A stretch of DNA of 64,000 nt, from the NCBI GenBank assembly GCA_038993745.2, contig CP160629.1, positions 1,550,001 to 1,614,000 of the forward strand, written 5' to 3'. This document shows, piece by piece, positions 47,415 through 54,462 of this stretch. Within the stretch, counting starts at the first letter, position 1; every line of letters begins with the position of its first letter. The notes below the pieces were generated by a model. It saw only the letters and a list, made by a program, of their open reading frames with translations. It was not told the origin of the DNA and searched no databases. The DNA is from Aliivibrio fischeri. GTDB lineage: Bacteria; Pseudomonadota; Gammaproteobacteria; Enterobacterales; Vibrionaceae. Position numbers and translations under genes: made by a program.

Positions 47415-48320
47415 ATGCAGACAAATGCAGACTTTACATTTGATGAGTTCAGTGAAAAATTATGGTCAATATTTCATGGACAAGCATTGATCACAAAATT
47501 TAGTTTTCCATTAAATGACGCCTGTTTCACGTTTAAATCTCTAAAACGAAATAATGTAAATTTTTACCTATTTGAAAGCCCTGATCCATTATCTTTATTC
47601 AGTTTTCACCTTCCTTCTACATCACAGCCAAAAACATTGTTATTACTCGATGTAGATAATGCTGGAATGCTTTTCAATGGAATTCTATGTGAGGAGCATC
47701 AATTTGCGTTAATTTCAGAAAAAAGCCAGCAACCATTTTGTTTACAAATACCAGCTCACAGCCCTATTTTAGTATGTGATATCAATACCGATAACAAACA
47801 GTTTCATCAACTTTGCGGTAGTTTAGTACCTGTTGGGATAGATATAAAATACGCAGAAGAAATAAAAATTGCCGTTCGTAATGCAAATAATATGTTTCCA
47901 AATAATCATTCCAATGTAGGTGCAACCTTATTGATGCATATTGTTGAGCTTTTATCTTTACATCCAATTCCAATGCGTCGCCAAGCATTAATGGGAAGAA
48001 GTCGTTTACCAAGACGCAATTTTATTCCTAAATGCATTGATTATATGATGGAGATGTCCTCAACTGAGGCAATTAAACAACTCTCCAAAGAACGAAATAT
48101 TTCAGAAAAAACCATTAGAAATGCATTTAAAGAAACAACAGGGTTCACCCCTAAAGAGTTTGAACAAATCAGTAAACTTTTTGCATTTCGTCGGGCCTTA
48201 AAGCAACCAGATATTAAAACTGTTTTTGAAGCAGCTATTGCGAGTGATGTGTATCGCTGGTCTCGTTATGCTAGTCGTTATTTTAAGATTTTTAATGAGT
48301 TACCAATTCAAACTCTTTGA
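47415..48320 (+). CDS. AraC-family transcriptional regulator in the sulfatase cluster
   Basis: 301 residues from the ATG at 47415, with aaggtg upstream; the in-frame start at 47370 lies in the terminator. The N-terminal two-thirds is an effector-type domain without a recognised signature. The C-terminal 100 residues form an AraC double helix-turn-helix (LSKERNISEKTIRNAFKETT then GFTPKEFEQISKL). Its position between two sulfatase genes on the same strand suggests it controls their expression in response to a sulfated compound or its product, which is inference. Confidence 0.8.
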   Translation: MQTNADFTFDEFSEKLWSIFHGQALITKFSFPLNDACFTFKSLKRNNVNFYLFESPDPLSLFSFHLPSTSQPKTLLLLDVDNAGMLFNGILCEEHQFALISEKSQQPFCLQIPAHSPILVCDINTDNKQFHQLCGSLVPVGIDIKYAEEIKIAVRNANNMFPNNHSNVGATLLMHIVELLSLHPIPMRRQALMGRSRLPRRNFIPKCIDYMMEMSSTEAIKQLSKERNISEKTIRNAFKETTGFTPKEFEQISKLFAFRRALKQPDIKTVFEAAIASDVYRWSRYASRYFKIFNELPIQTL

Positions 48321-48400
48321 GAAAGCTCTCAATTCACCTGAGTCACAAGCGTGAACAAATAAAGCAAAATACCTATAGATTCAATAAGATAAATAACAAG

Positions 48401-48415
48401 ATAACTTTTGGTTAT
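48401..48415. promoter_or_regulatory. ATAAC-N5-GTTAT palindrome upstream of sulfatase 3
   Basis: ATAACTTTTGGTTAT, 86 bases before the sulfatase 3 ATG. It is the third full copy of the cluster motif with T-N11-A spacing. Confidence 0.45.
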
Positions 48416-48500
48416 AAAGTCTATAAAGCGACGATTTAAAAATATTTATTTATGATCTCCGCGAATTAAACACGACTATAACTATTATTTGGAGTTATTT

Positions 48501-50072
48501 ATGGGTAATCATTTAAGTAAGATTGCTGTTGGAGTTGGTCTGCTTGCAACCTCTAGTGCAGCAATGGCAGCAGCGCAACCTAACATACTTGCTATTTTTG
48601 GTGATGATGTTGGTTATTGGAACATTAGCGCCTACAACCAAGGAATGATGGGTTATAAAACACCTAACATCGATCGTATCGCGAATGAAGGTGCATTGTT
48701 CACTGATCACTATGGCCAACAATCTTGTACTGCTGGACGTGCTGCTTTCATTACAGGTCAAGAACCTTTCCGTACGGGTCTATTAACCATTGGCATGCCA
48801 GGTTCTGATCATGGTATTCCTGATTGGGCTCCAACCATTGCCGATCTTCTTAAAGATCAAGGCTACATGACGGCACAATTTGGTAAAAACCACCTTGGTG
48901 ACCAAGATAAGCATCTTCCAACTAATCATGGTTTTGACGAATTCTTTGGTAACCTTTACCACCTAAATGCCGAAGAAGAACCAGAAACTTACTACTACCC
49001 TAAAGATCCTGAGTTCCGTAAAAATTATGGCCCACGTGGTGTAATTAAATCTTATGCTGATGGTAAGATTGAAGATACGGGTCCAATGACTCGTAAGCGT
49101 ATGGAGCACGCAGATGAAGAGTTCTTAGATTCTTCACTTGCCTTTATGGAAAAAGCGGTAAAAGCAGATAAACCTTTCTTTATCTGGCACAACACAACTC
49201 GCATGCACGTTTGGACTCGTCTACAAGAAAAATACCAAGGTAAATCAGGCGTAAGTATTTATGCTGATGGTATGCTTGAGCACGATGACCAAGTTGGTAT
49301 CCTACTTGATAAACTGGATGAGCTTGGTATAGCTGATAACACGATCGTTATATATTCAACCGATAACGGTGCAGAAACAGTAACATGGCCTGACGGCGGT
49401 GCTACACCATTCTATGGTGAAAAAGGCACAACATGGGAAGGTGGTATGCGTGTACCACAACTTGTTCGTTGGCCGGGAACTATTAAACCTGGAACAAAAA
49501 TCAATGAAATGATGGCGCACCAAGATTGGCTTCCAACTTTACTTGATGCTGCTGGTGTTCCAAACGTAAAAGAAAAACTTGCTAAAGGCTATAAAGCCAA
49601 CGGTAAAGAGTTCAAAGTTCATATCGATGGTTACGATTTCAAACCATTCTTTGAAGGAAAAGTAGATAAAGGTCCTCGTGAATCACTGCTTTACTTCACT
49701 GCAAATGGTGAGTTGAATGCCGTTCGCTGGCAAGATTGGAAACTGAACTTCGCAATAATGGAAGGTAATATTTCTGATGCAGTTCGTTTGTCACCAAACT
49801 GGCCTCAAATCATCCACCTACGTGCGGACCCATTTGAAAAAGCACCGCATGAATCAGGCATGTACTTACGTTGGATGGCAGATAACATGTGGTTATTCGT
49901 ACCAATGCAAGACGTATTAGCGGAGTTCTTTAATACTCTACCTGATTACCCAATGCAAATGAGTACTCAAATGAACCCTGCAGCTATCAGTGCACAATCA
50001 CTTGGCTTAAAAGCGAAAATGCAACAGCTAGATAAGCTTCAAGCTCAAATGAATAAACTAAATGCTAAATAG
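48501..50072 (+). CDS. Exported arylsulfatase-type sulfatase 3
   Basis: 523 residues from the ATG at 48501, preceded by ttggag. A signal peptide (ending AAMA) is followed by ILAIFGDDVGYWNISAYN, the signature SCTAGRAAFITG with the modifiable Cys, GKNHLGDQDKHLP, and YSTDNGAETVTW. Compared with sulfatases 1 and 2 it has a distinct C-terminus with helical AKMQQLDKLQAQMNKLN. It has its own promoter region and a strong terminator. Its substrate may differ from that of its paralogues. Confidence 0.92.
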   Translation: MGNHLSKIAVGVGLLATSSAAMAAAQPNILAIFGDDVGYWNISAYNQGMMGYKTPNIDRIANEGALFTDHYGQQSCTAGRAAFITGQEPFRTGLLTIGMPGSDHGIPDWAPTIADLLKDQGYMTAQFGKNHLGDQDKHLPTNHGFDEFFGNLYHLNAEEEPETYYYPKDPEFRKNYGPRGVIKSYADGKIEDTGPMTRKRMEHADEEFLDSSLAFMEKAVKADKPFFIWHNTTRMHVWTRLQEKYQGKSGVSIYADGMLEHDDQVGILLDKLDELGIADNTIVIYSTDNGAETVTWPDGGATPFYGEKGTTWEGGMRVPQLVRWPGTIKPGTKINEMMAHQDWLPTLLDAAGVPNVKEKLAKGYKANGKEFKVHIDGYDFKPFFEGKVDKGPRESLLYFTANGELNAVRWQDWKLNFAIMEGNISDAVRLSPNWPQIIHLRADPFEKAPHESGMYLRWMADNMWLFVPMQDVLAEFFNTLPDYPMQMSTQMNPAAISAQSLGLKAKMQQLDKLQAQMNKLNAK

Positions 50073-50086
50073 TAATATCTAAAACT

Positions 50087-50127
50087 AAAACGCCCCGAGT
50101 GAATTTTCACTCGGGGCGTTTTTTTAT
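50087..50127. terminator. Strong bidirectional terminator
   Basis: AACGCCCCGAGTGAA / TTCACTCGGGGCGTT with a T7 tract on the plus strand and an A run on the other side, between sulfatase 3 and the convergent NifW-like gene. Confidence 0.92.
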
Positions 50128-50134
50128 CTGAAAT

Positions 50135-50410
50135 CTAGCGACGCTGACAAGTTGTACAACCACGACACGCCGAACGTGTATGTGGGTCTAGCCGCCCTCT
50201 TTGTATTTTACAATACGCATTTTTAAGTGCTCGGCGAGCTGAAAACCAGTCGTCAGGTTTTGCTAAAATCAAGTTGCCATTAAAACGTTTCATTAATGGC
50301 ACTCGATACTCATTAATAAACTTGCTATCGAACTCAATCTCAAAATGCTCAAGTGCTTGTTCAATCGAAGTGAAATTCGCAATCACTTGTTGGATAGTAG
50401 ATTGGTTCAT
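50135..50410 (-). CDS. NifW-like (nitrogenase-stabilising/protective family) small protein
   Basis: 91 residues. The segment FTSIEQALEHFEIEFDSKFI and then RVPLMKRFNGN fits the short helical NifW family, which in diazotrophs protects the MoFe protein from oxygen. The C-terminus has an extra Cys-rich tail, CRGCTTC. No nitrogenase genes are seen here, so the role must be different or relate to other metalloproteins. It is in tandem with a hypothetical gene and next to a NifX-like gene across the divergent promoter. Confidence 0.65.
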   Translation of the reverse strand: MNQSTIQQVIANFTSIEQALEHFEIEFDSKFINEYRVPLMKRFNGNLILAKPDDWFSARRALKNAYCKIQRGRLDPHTRSACRGCTTCQRR

Positions 50411-50417
50411 CGTTTTA

Positions 50418-50762
50418 TTAATGATTAAATGCGTTCATTTCTGCTGCACTTTTTGCTGTTAAATCACCTGTTGGATTTAATAAATGCGGCAAAATTTTTG
50501 GTAGATTTAATACGATGTCTTGATTTTCTACTGGGTAAATAACCTCGTTATACCAGCCTAATAAACCCATTGTTGCGTAACCAATTGCATCATTATCTTC
50601 ACGGTTTTCAATAATGATTTGTAAAAAACGTAAAATCGCTCTGTCATTTGAACCAGCTTGATTACGAGTGTCATCAAAGATAGTTGTCGCTTCTGAAACT
50701 AAGCCTTCAAATTCAGTTTCAATCGATACTTTAAACGAACCACCATCAACAGATATTTTCAT
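50418..50762 (-). CDS. Hypothetical protein upstream of the NifW-like gene
   Basis: Not recognised. 114 residues, acidic, no Cys, no signal peptide. The N-terminal MKISVDGGSFKVSIETEFEG looks like a beta hairpin, followed by helices and a proline-containing stretch. The stop lies seven bases before the NifW-like start, so the two form an operon, divergent from the DUF134-NifX-nqrM operon. The start at 50762 lacks a strong ribosome binding site. Confidence 0.6.
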   Translation of the reverse strand: MKISVDGGSFKVSIETEFEGLVSEATTIFDDTRNQAGSNDRAILRFLQIIIENREDNDAIGYATMGLLGWYNEVIYPVENQDIVLNLPKILPHLLNPTGDLTAKSAAEMNAFNH

Positions 50763-50904
50763 ATTTTATAGCCAATTATTTATTTTAATTGTGGCGATAT
50801 TAACGAATAAATTGCCTCTTGTCGCTACCCTCAGATAAGTGATTTACACAAAAATAAAAAAATGCGTTTCTATGATTGTTTTTTAATCTTCGCTGTCAAG
50901 TTCA

Positions 50905-50939
50905 TGGCATATGCCAAAAATAATTATTGGCATATGCCA
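50905..50939. promoter_or_regulatory. Two identical perfect palindromes, candidate DUF134 operators
   Basis: TGGCATATGCCA at 50905-50916 and again at 50928-50939, with centres 23 bases (about two helical turns) apart, 43 bases upstream of the DUF134 start. Identical perfect 12-bp dyads at this spacing are typical of cooperative repressor binding. The adjacent helix-turn-helix gene is the obvious candidate to bind them. Confidence 0.7.
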
Positions 50940-50981
50940 GTAACAAGCCTATACTTTCATCAAATTTAATGGAGAGCATTG

Positions 50982-51266
50982 ATGGCTAGACCTAAAAAAT
51001 GTCGTCGAATTTGTAGTAGAGCACCATACAGTTGCTTTAAACCTAATGGCGTACCAACAACAGAATTACCTCAAGTTCAATTACTTGCTGAAGAATTAGA
51101 AGCATTACGATTGGCTGATTTTGAAGGCTTAAGTCAACAAGACGCAGCCGCTCAAATGATGGTGTCACGTCAAACCTTCGGCAACATAGTGAAACAAGCA
51201 AGATTTAAAGTAAGCAGTTGTTTAGTTAAAGGTCAGGCTTTAATGCTCCAAGTGGAGACTGAATAA
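50982..51266 (+). CDS. DUF134 (UPF0251) helix-turn-helix DNA-binding protein
   Basis: 94 residues starting at the ATG at 50982, with ggagag upstream. It has the family N-terminus MARPKKCRRIC, then ELEALRLADFEGLSQQDAAA and MMVSRQTFGNIVKQA, a sigma-factor-like helix-turn-helix. DUF134 genes often sit beside NifX/NifB-type iron-molybdenum-cofactor genes, as here. It probably regulates its own operon through the two palindromes upstream (inference). It overlaps the next gene by one base (TAATG). Confidence 0.88.
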   Translation: MARPKKCRRICSRAPYSCFKPNGVPTTELPQVQLLAEELEALRLADFEGLSQQDAAAQMMVSRQTFGNIVKQARFKVSSCLVKGQALMLQVETE

Positions 51267-51706
51267 TGAAATTTGCTATTCCATACCAAAATGGTCGTAT
51301 CGCAGGACACTTTTCTAAAGCAGAATCGTTTCTATTTACGGATCAAGAGCATTCAGAAATAACACCAAACCCTGCACTGAATAGTACGGGCTGCGGTGGA
51401 AAAAAATCACTACTCTCATTATTAAAAAGCCAACAAATTGATGCTCTTGTCGTTCGTAACATTGGACAAAAGATGCTTGGTAACTTACTTCAATCGAACA
51501 TTCGAGTATTTCACGCTAAAGGTAATGCATCATTAAATAACGCTGCATTTACAAATTTGCCTGAATTTACAGATGCGACTCAAGGTCGACCTTGTAAAAA
51601 TACAAAACAAGGTTGTTGTAGCAAAAAACAAAATGTTATGACGCCGAAGTTAACAGCACCCTCACGACTAAAAGAAACATTCACTGTATTAGGATGTAAA
51701 GCATGA
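51266..51706 (+). CDS. NifX/NifB-associated FeMo-cofactor-type binding protein
   Basis: 146 residues. The N-terminal domain (about 1-95) is a dinitrogenase iron-molybdenum-cofactor-type fold: MKFAIPYQNGRIAGHFSKAE, then STGCGGKKSLLSLL and ALVVRNIGQKML. The C-terminal tail has clustered cysteines (GRPCKNTKQGCCSKK) that could bind an iron-sulfur or other metal centre. Non-diazotrophs carry such proteins with unknown roles. Coupling to nqrM suggests involvement in iron delivery, for example to Na+-NQR (inference). Confidence 0.8.
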   Translation: MKFAIPYQNGRIAGHFSKAESFLFTDQEHSEITPNPALNSTGCGGKKSLLSLLKSQQIDALVVRNIGQKMLGNLLQSNIRVFHAKGNASLNNAAFTNLPEFTDATQGRPCKNTKQGCCSKKQNVMTPKLTAPSRLKETFTVLGCKA

Positions 51707-51900
51707 ATACCGTTTTAATTACTTTTGGCGCTTTTGTATTGGTCATTTTACTAATGGCATTAGGTGTGATTTTTGGACGTAAAGAGATCCAAGGAAGTTG
51801 CGGAGGATTAAATAATGTTGGTGTTGATAAAGTATGTAATTGCGAAACAACTTGTGATGAACACAAGCTTTATCAAATTTCAGAACCAACGGACAAATAA
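51703..51900 (+). CDS. nqrM: Na+-NQR maturation protein NqrM
   Basis: 65 residues: one N-terminal membrane helix (TFGAFVLVILLMALGVIFG) and the NqrM cysteine pattern SCGGLNNVG, KVCNCETTCD. NqrM is required to insert the iron centre between NqrD and NqrE of the Na+-pumping NADH:quinone oxidoreductase. It overlaps the NifX-like gene as ATGA. It is usually found after nqrF, so its place behind DUF134-NifX is notable. Confidence 0.9.
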   Translation: MNTVLITFGAFVLVILLMALGVIFGRKEIQGSCGGLNNVGVDKVCNCETTCDEHKLYQISEPTDK

Positions 51901-51934
51901 AAAGTGAAACCAGTTATCTAGTTTCACTTTCTTT
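51899..51934. terminator. Terminator after nqrM
   Basis: AAAGTGAAAC / GTTTCACTTT with an eleven-base loop and a T-rich tail, immediately after the nqrM stop and before the convergent lipoprotein gene. Confidence 0.8.
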
Positions 51935-51947
51935 ACGTGGTAACGCT

Positions 51948-52292
51948 TTATTTCGTTTCTTTTGTATTACATAAATAAGCGTTACCAAACATGGTCACAG
52001 AGCTTGAAAAATCTAAAGACTGGTATAGATACAATGTATCCGCCCCTAACGCCGCAGCTTTGATACGCATTTGGTTTAATGTTCCCCAAACCATATCCTT
52101 ATCAGCATGTAGCCAGTAATCATAAAAATGCCCTTCTGAACCAAAAACGATTCCCAGACGTTGGCAATTCTCAACTACTTTTACTTCATCCCAAATAACC
52201 TCGACCTTTTCAGACTCTTTAGTCGGAAAAGTAACACAGCCCGTTAACAGCGTTGTTAAAGCAAACATTGAGCTAATAACACGTTTTTTCAT
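51948..52292 (-). CDS. DUF4156 family lipoprotein
   Basis: 114 residues with a lipoprotein signal (TTLLTGC at residues about 13-19). The mature domain has NCQRLGIVFGSEGHFYDYW and RIKAAALGADTLYLYQS, typical of DUF4156 small lipoproteins of gammaproteobacteria. Function unknown. The ribosome binding site is weak. It shares a terminator region with nqrM. Confidence 0.75.
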   Translation of the reverse strand: MKKRVISSMFALTTLLTGCVTFPTKESEKVEVIWDEVKVVENCQRLGIVFGSEGHFYDYWLHADKDMVWGTLNQMRIKAAALGADTLYLYQSLDFSSSVTMFGNAYLCNTKETK

Positions 52293-52400
52293 TAAATAAT
52301 CACTACAGAATAAATGTTGCGCGATTTTAGTAAAAAAAGTCTCAATAGCAAGTAATAAGTAACTAGACGATTAATTAAAAAACTTCCCTACCTTATTCTG

Positions 52401-52853
52401 TTATCGCCACTTGCTTGCTTCTGCTTCTCCATTTGCACGACGAGCCGCCGCTGCTACTTCTTTATCTACAATCGTTTGACCAATAGGCGCAATTGAAATT
52501 GCAGCCAATTTTAAGTGTTGAATAGCAAACGGAATACCAATAATAGTAACAAAACACGCAACAGCAGACATAACATGGCCAAGTGCCAACCAGAAGCCAG
52601 CAAAGATAAACCATAAAACATTACCGATAAAACCAAGGCTACCTGTACCAATATCTTCAGAACGTGTTAATTCATCACGGTAAATAGCTTCTTTACCAAA
52701 TGGGAAGAAAGAGAATCCAGCCATAACAAAACACGCTCGTCCCCAAGGAATACCAATAATACTAATAAAGGCTAAGATCCCAAAAAAGCACCATGCTAGC
52801 CCCATAAAAACGCCACCAAAAAGGAACCAAATTAAATTACCAATTGCGCTCAT
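52401..52853 (-). CDS. yccF: YccF-domain inner membrane protein
   Basis: 150 residues with four hydrophobic segments in two related halves, each with an IIGIPWG or IIGIPFA turn (FISIIGIPWGRACF and VTIIGIPFAIQHLKLA). This duplicated arrangement is the YccF (DUF307) family. Function unknown. aagga precedes the ATG. Confidence 0.85.
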   Translation of the reverse strand: MSAIGNLIWFLFGGVFMGLAWCFFGILAFISIIGIPWGRACFVMAGFSFFPFGKEAIYRDELTRSEDIGTGSLGFIGNVLWFIFAGFWLALGHVMSAVACFVTIIGIPFAIQHLKLAAISIAPIGQTIVDKEVAAAARRANGEAEASKWR

Positions 52854-52904
52854 TTTATTTCCTTAACTACAATTCTTACTATAAATAACAAACTCGCAGA
52901 GTGA

Positions 52905-53066
52905 TTAATCACTTGCACCACATTTGGCACATTCATCATATGTTCTATCGCCTTCGCTAATAACGATATATTCTGTGACGCACTTTTCACATAACGCCAG
53001 AATAGGATAAGCTTCTTTTTGTTTTTTGGAAGACGTATTTCCTTCCGTTGTATAAAATTTTCTCAT
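52905..53066 (-). CDS. Small zinc-ribbon-like protein, 53 residues
   Basis: The minus-strand frame from the ATG at 53066 to TAA at 52905 encodes MRKFYTTEGNTSSKKQKEAY, then LCEKCVTEYIVISEGDRTYD and ECAKCGASD. Two CxxC pairs 25 residues apart suggest a zinc or iron ribbon. It lies 51 bases upstream of yccF on the same strand. It is unassigned, supported by the clean Cys spacing and the stop just after the second pair. Confidence 0.5.
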   Translation of the reverse strand: MRKFYTTEGNTSSKKQKEAYPILALCEKCVTEYIVISEGDRTYDECAKCGASD

Positions 53067-53230
53067 TTTGTCTCTATAATCTTTCTTATTCCAAATAGCA
53101 TTATATCGCTATTTACTCAGAAACCTGTCGTTAAATAATAGTTCAATCACTTGTATCAAATTACATACAAAAGTAACATGCCTTGGACAAAGTTATACAC
53201 CAAAGCAATAACTCACTTGGTACAATTATA

Positions 53231-53836
53231 ATGAAAAAACTACTATTAATTTCGCTGCTGTCTGTTCCAGCATTTGCTTCAAGTAATATAGCCAATAATT
53301 TTTCATATATTGGTATTGGTTTTCAATCTGCTAAATACTCTTCCGAAGCTCTATCACCGTATTTTAACGATAAATACAGTAATGATGAGAAAAAAACATT
53401 AGGAGGCCTATATATTGATGTTAACGCAAACCTTGTAGATAAAGTCTTTTTTGATGGATACGCCGATTTCGCAACCAGAATCAGTTCAGATGTTGATACT
53501 TGGAAGGCCGGTCTTGGTTACGCTTTTTACTCAACACCAACATTATCAGTTCCGGCCTCTTGTGGTTGGGTAAACTATCATGCTGAACGTGACTCAAGAT
53601 CATACTCAGAAGGTGCAGGCTACTGTAAAGTCGGAGTAAAAACACAAATAGCAAATCACTGGCTACTGGATGCAACCTATCAACATGAATTTTTAGATGA
53701 ATCTAAAGATACTTTGGGAATTAAAAACGTATTTCAATTTGGGCGTGTTTTTGGATTAGTTGCAGGCTTTAAATATGCAGAACGAATCGAGAGTGAAATC
53801 ACATATCAATTAGGTATGCAGTTCTCTTTCCACTAA
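53231..53836 (+). CDS. Outer-membrane beta-barrel-like protein
   Basis: 201 residues from the ATG at 53231; the longer frame from 53183 would hide the signal peptide. A signal (MKKLLLISLLSVPAFAS) is followed by alternating beta strands such as SYIGIGFQSAKYS, GGLYIDVNANLVDKVFFDGY and AGLGYAFYS. The C-terminal strand ends in aromatic Phe-His (LGMQFSFH), as in small outer-membrane barrels. Two Cys may form a disulfide. No specific family is recognised. Confidence 0.6.
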   Translation: MKKLLLISLLSVPAFASSNIANNFSYIGIGFQSAKYSSEALSPYFNDKYSNDEKKTLGGLYIDVNANLVDKVFFDGYADFATRISSDVDTWKAGLGYAFYSTPTLSVPASCGWVNYHAERDSRSYSEGAGYCKVGVKTQIANHWLLDATYQHEFLDESKDTLGIKNVFQFGRVFGLVAGFKYAERIESEITYQLGMQFSFH

Positions 53837-53913
53837 TTCAATCAGTTATATTGATATTAATGGAAGACATGGAGGTTTACATAGTATTCCTCCATTATCA
53901 AATAGCATGATTA

Positions 53914-54366
53914 TCACTCTAAAATGATTTTTGCATTTTTCTCTTGGTCTTCACTTACCAAACTTTGCACTGATGGATTTCTAGGGTAACTATTACCATC
54001 AAAGCGCATTAATACACTTCCCTTTCCTTTTGACCATACGATTATATCGTTCCATCCACTCGTTTTTGTTTCAGCAATACGTATCGGTGAGCCCGTTACT
54101 GTACTTTTAGATATGAATGTAAAATCCGAACCCGTATTTTGAAAGATTAATACGGTACATCCACCAGAACCACACCAATTCATTCCTTTCAACATTACAA
54201 TTGCATCATCAAATCCATCTGAATTTAAATCAGCATAACCAACATCAAAATTTGGTTTATTTTCTTGAGATATTGATGACACTGCTTGATTAATATCTGG
54301 AATCTCACGGGCTTCTTCATTACAACCAAATAAGAATAATGAAAATAGAATCCACCAGTATTTCAT
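53914..54366 (-). CDS. Lipoprotein with FG-GAP/VCBS-like segment
   Basis: 150 residues with a lipobox (LFLFGC at about 10-15). The segment VGYADLNSDGFDDAIVML is an FG-GAP/VCBS-type calcium-binding loop, followed by WCGSGGCTVLIF, a likely disulfide loop. Similar small lipoproteins are of unknown function. A gagggg ribosome binding site precedes the ATG. Confidence 0.6.
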   Translation of the reverse strand: MKYWWILFSLFLFGCNEEAREIPDINQAVSSISQENKPNFDVGYADLNSDGFDDAIVMLKGMNWCGSGGCTVLIFQNTGSDFTFISKSTVTGSPIRIAETKTSGWNDIIVWSKGKGSVLMRFDGNSYPRNPSVQSLVSEDQEKNAKIILE

Positions 54367-54402
54367 CTTATTCCCCTCTTATAACAACAGAATGATTAAA
54401 AC

Positions 54403-54438
54403 AAAAATACTCGACAAATTAACTGCCGAGTGCTTTTT
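54403..54438 (-). terminator. Terminator of the helicase gene
   Basis: On the minus strand ACTCG / CGAGT with a thirteen-base loop, followed by ATTTTTG, 25 bases after the helicase stop. Confidence 0.65.
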
Positions 54439-54462
54439 ATTTATTCAAATAACTAACTTAAT

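Noticed and set aside
50135..51706. A nitrogen-fixation gene cluster
   Set aside because: Only NifW-like and NifX-like accessory folds are present; there is no nifHDK, nifB or nifEN, so nitrogen fixation is not supported.
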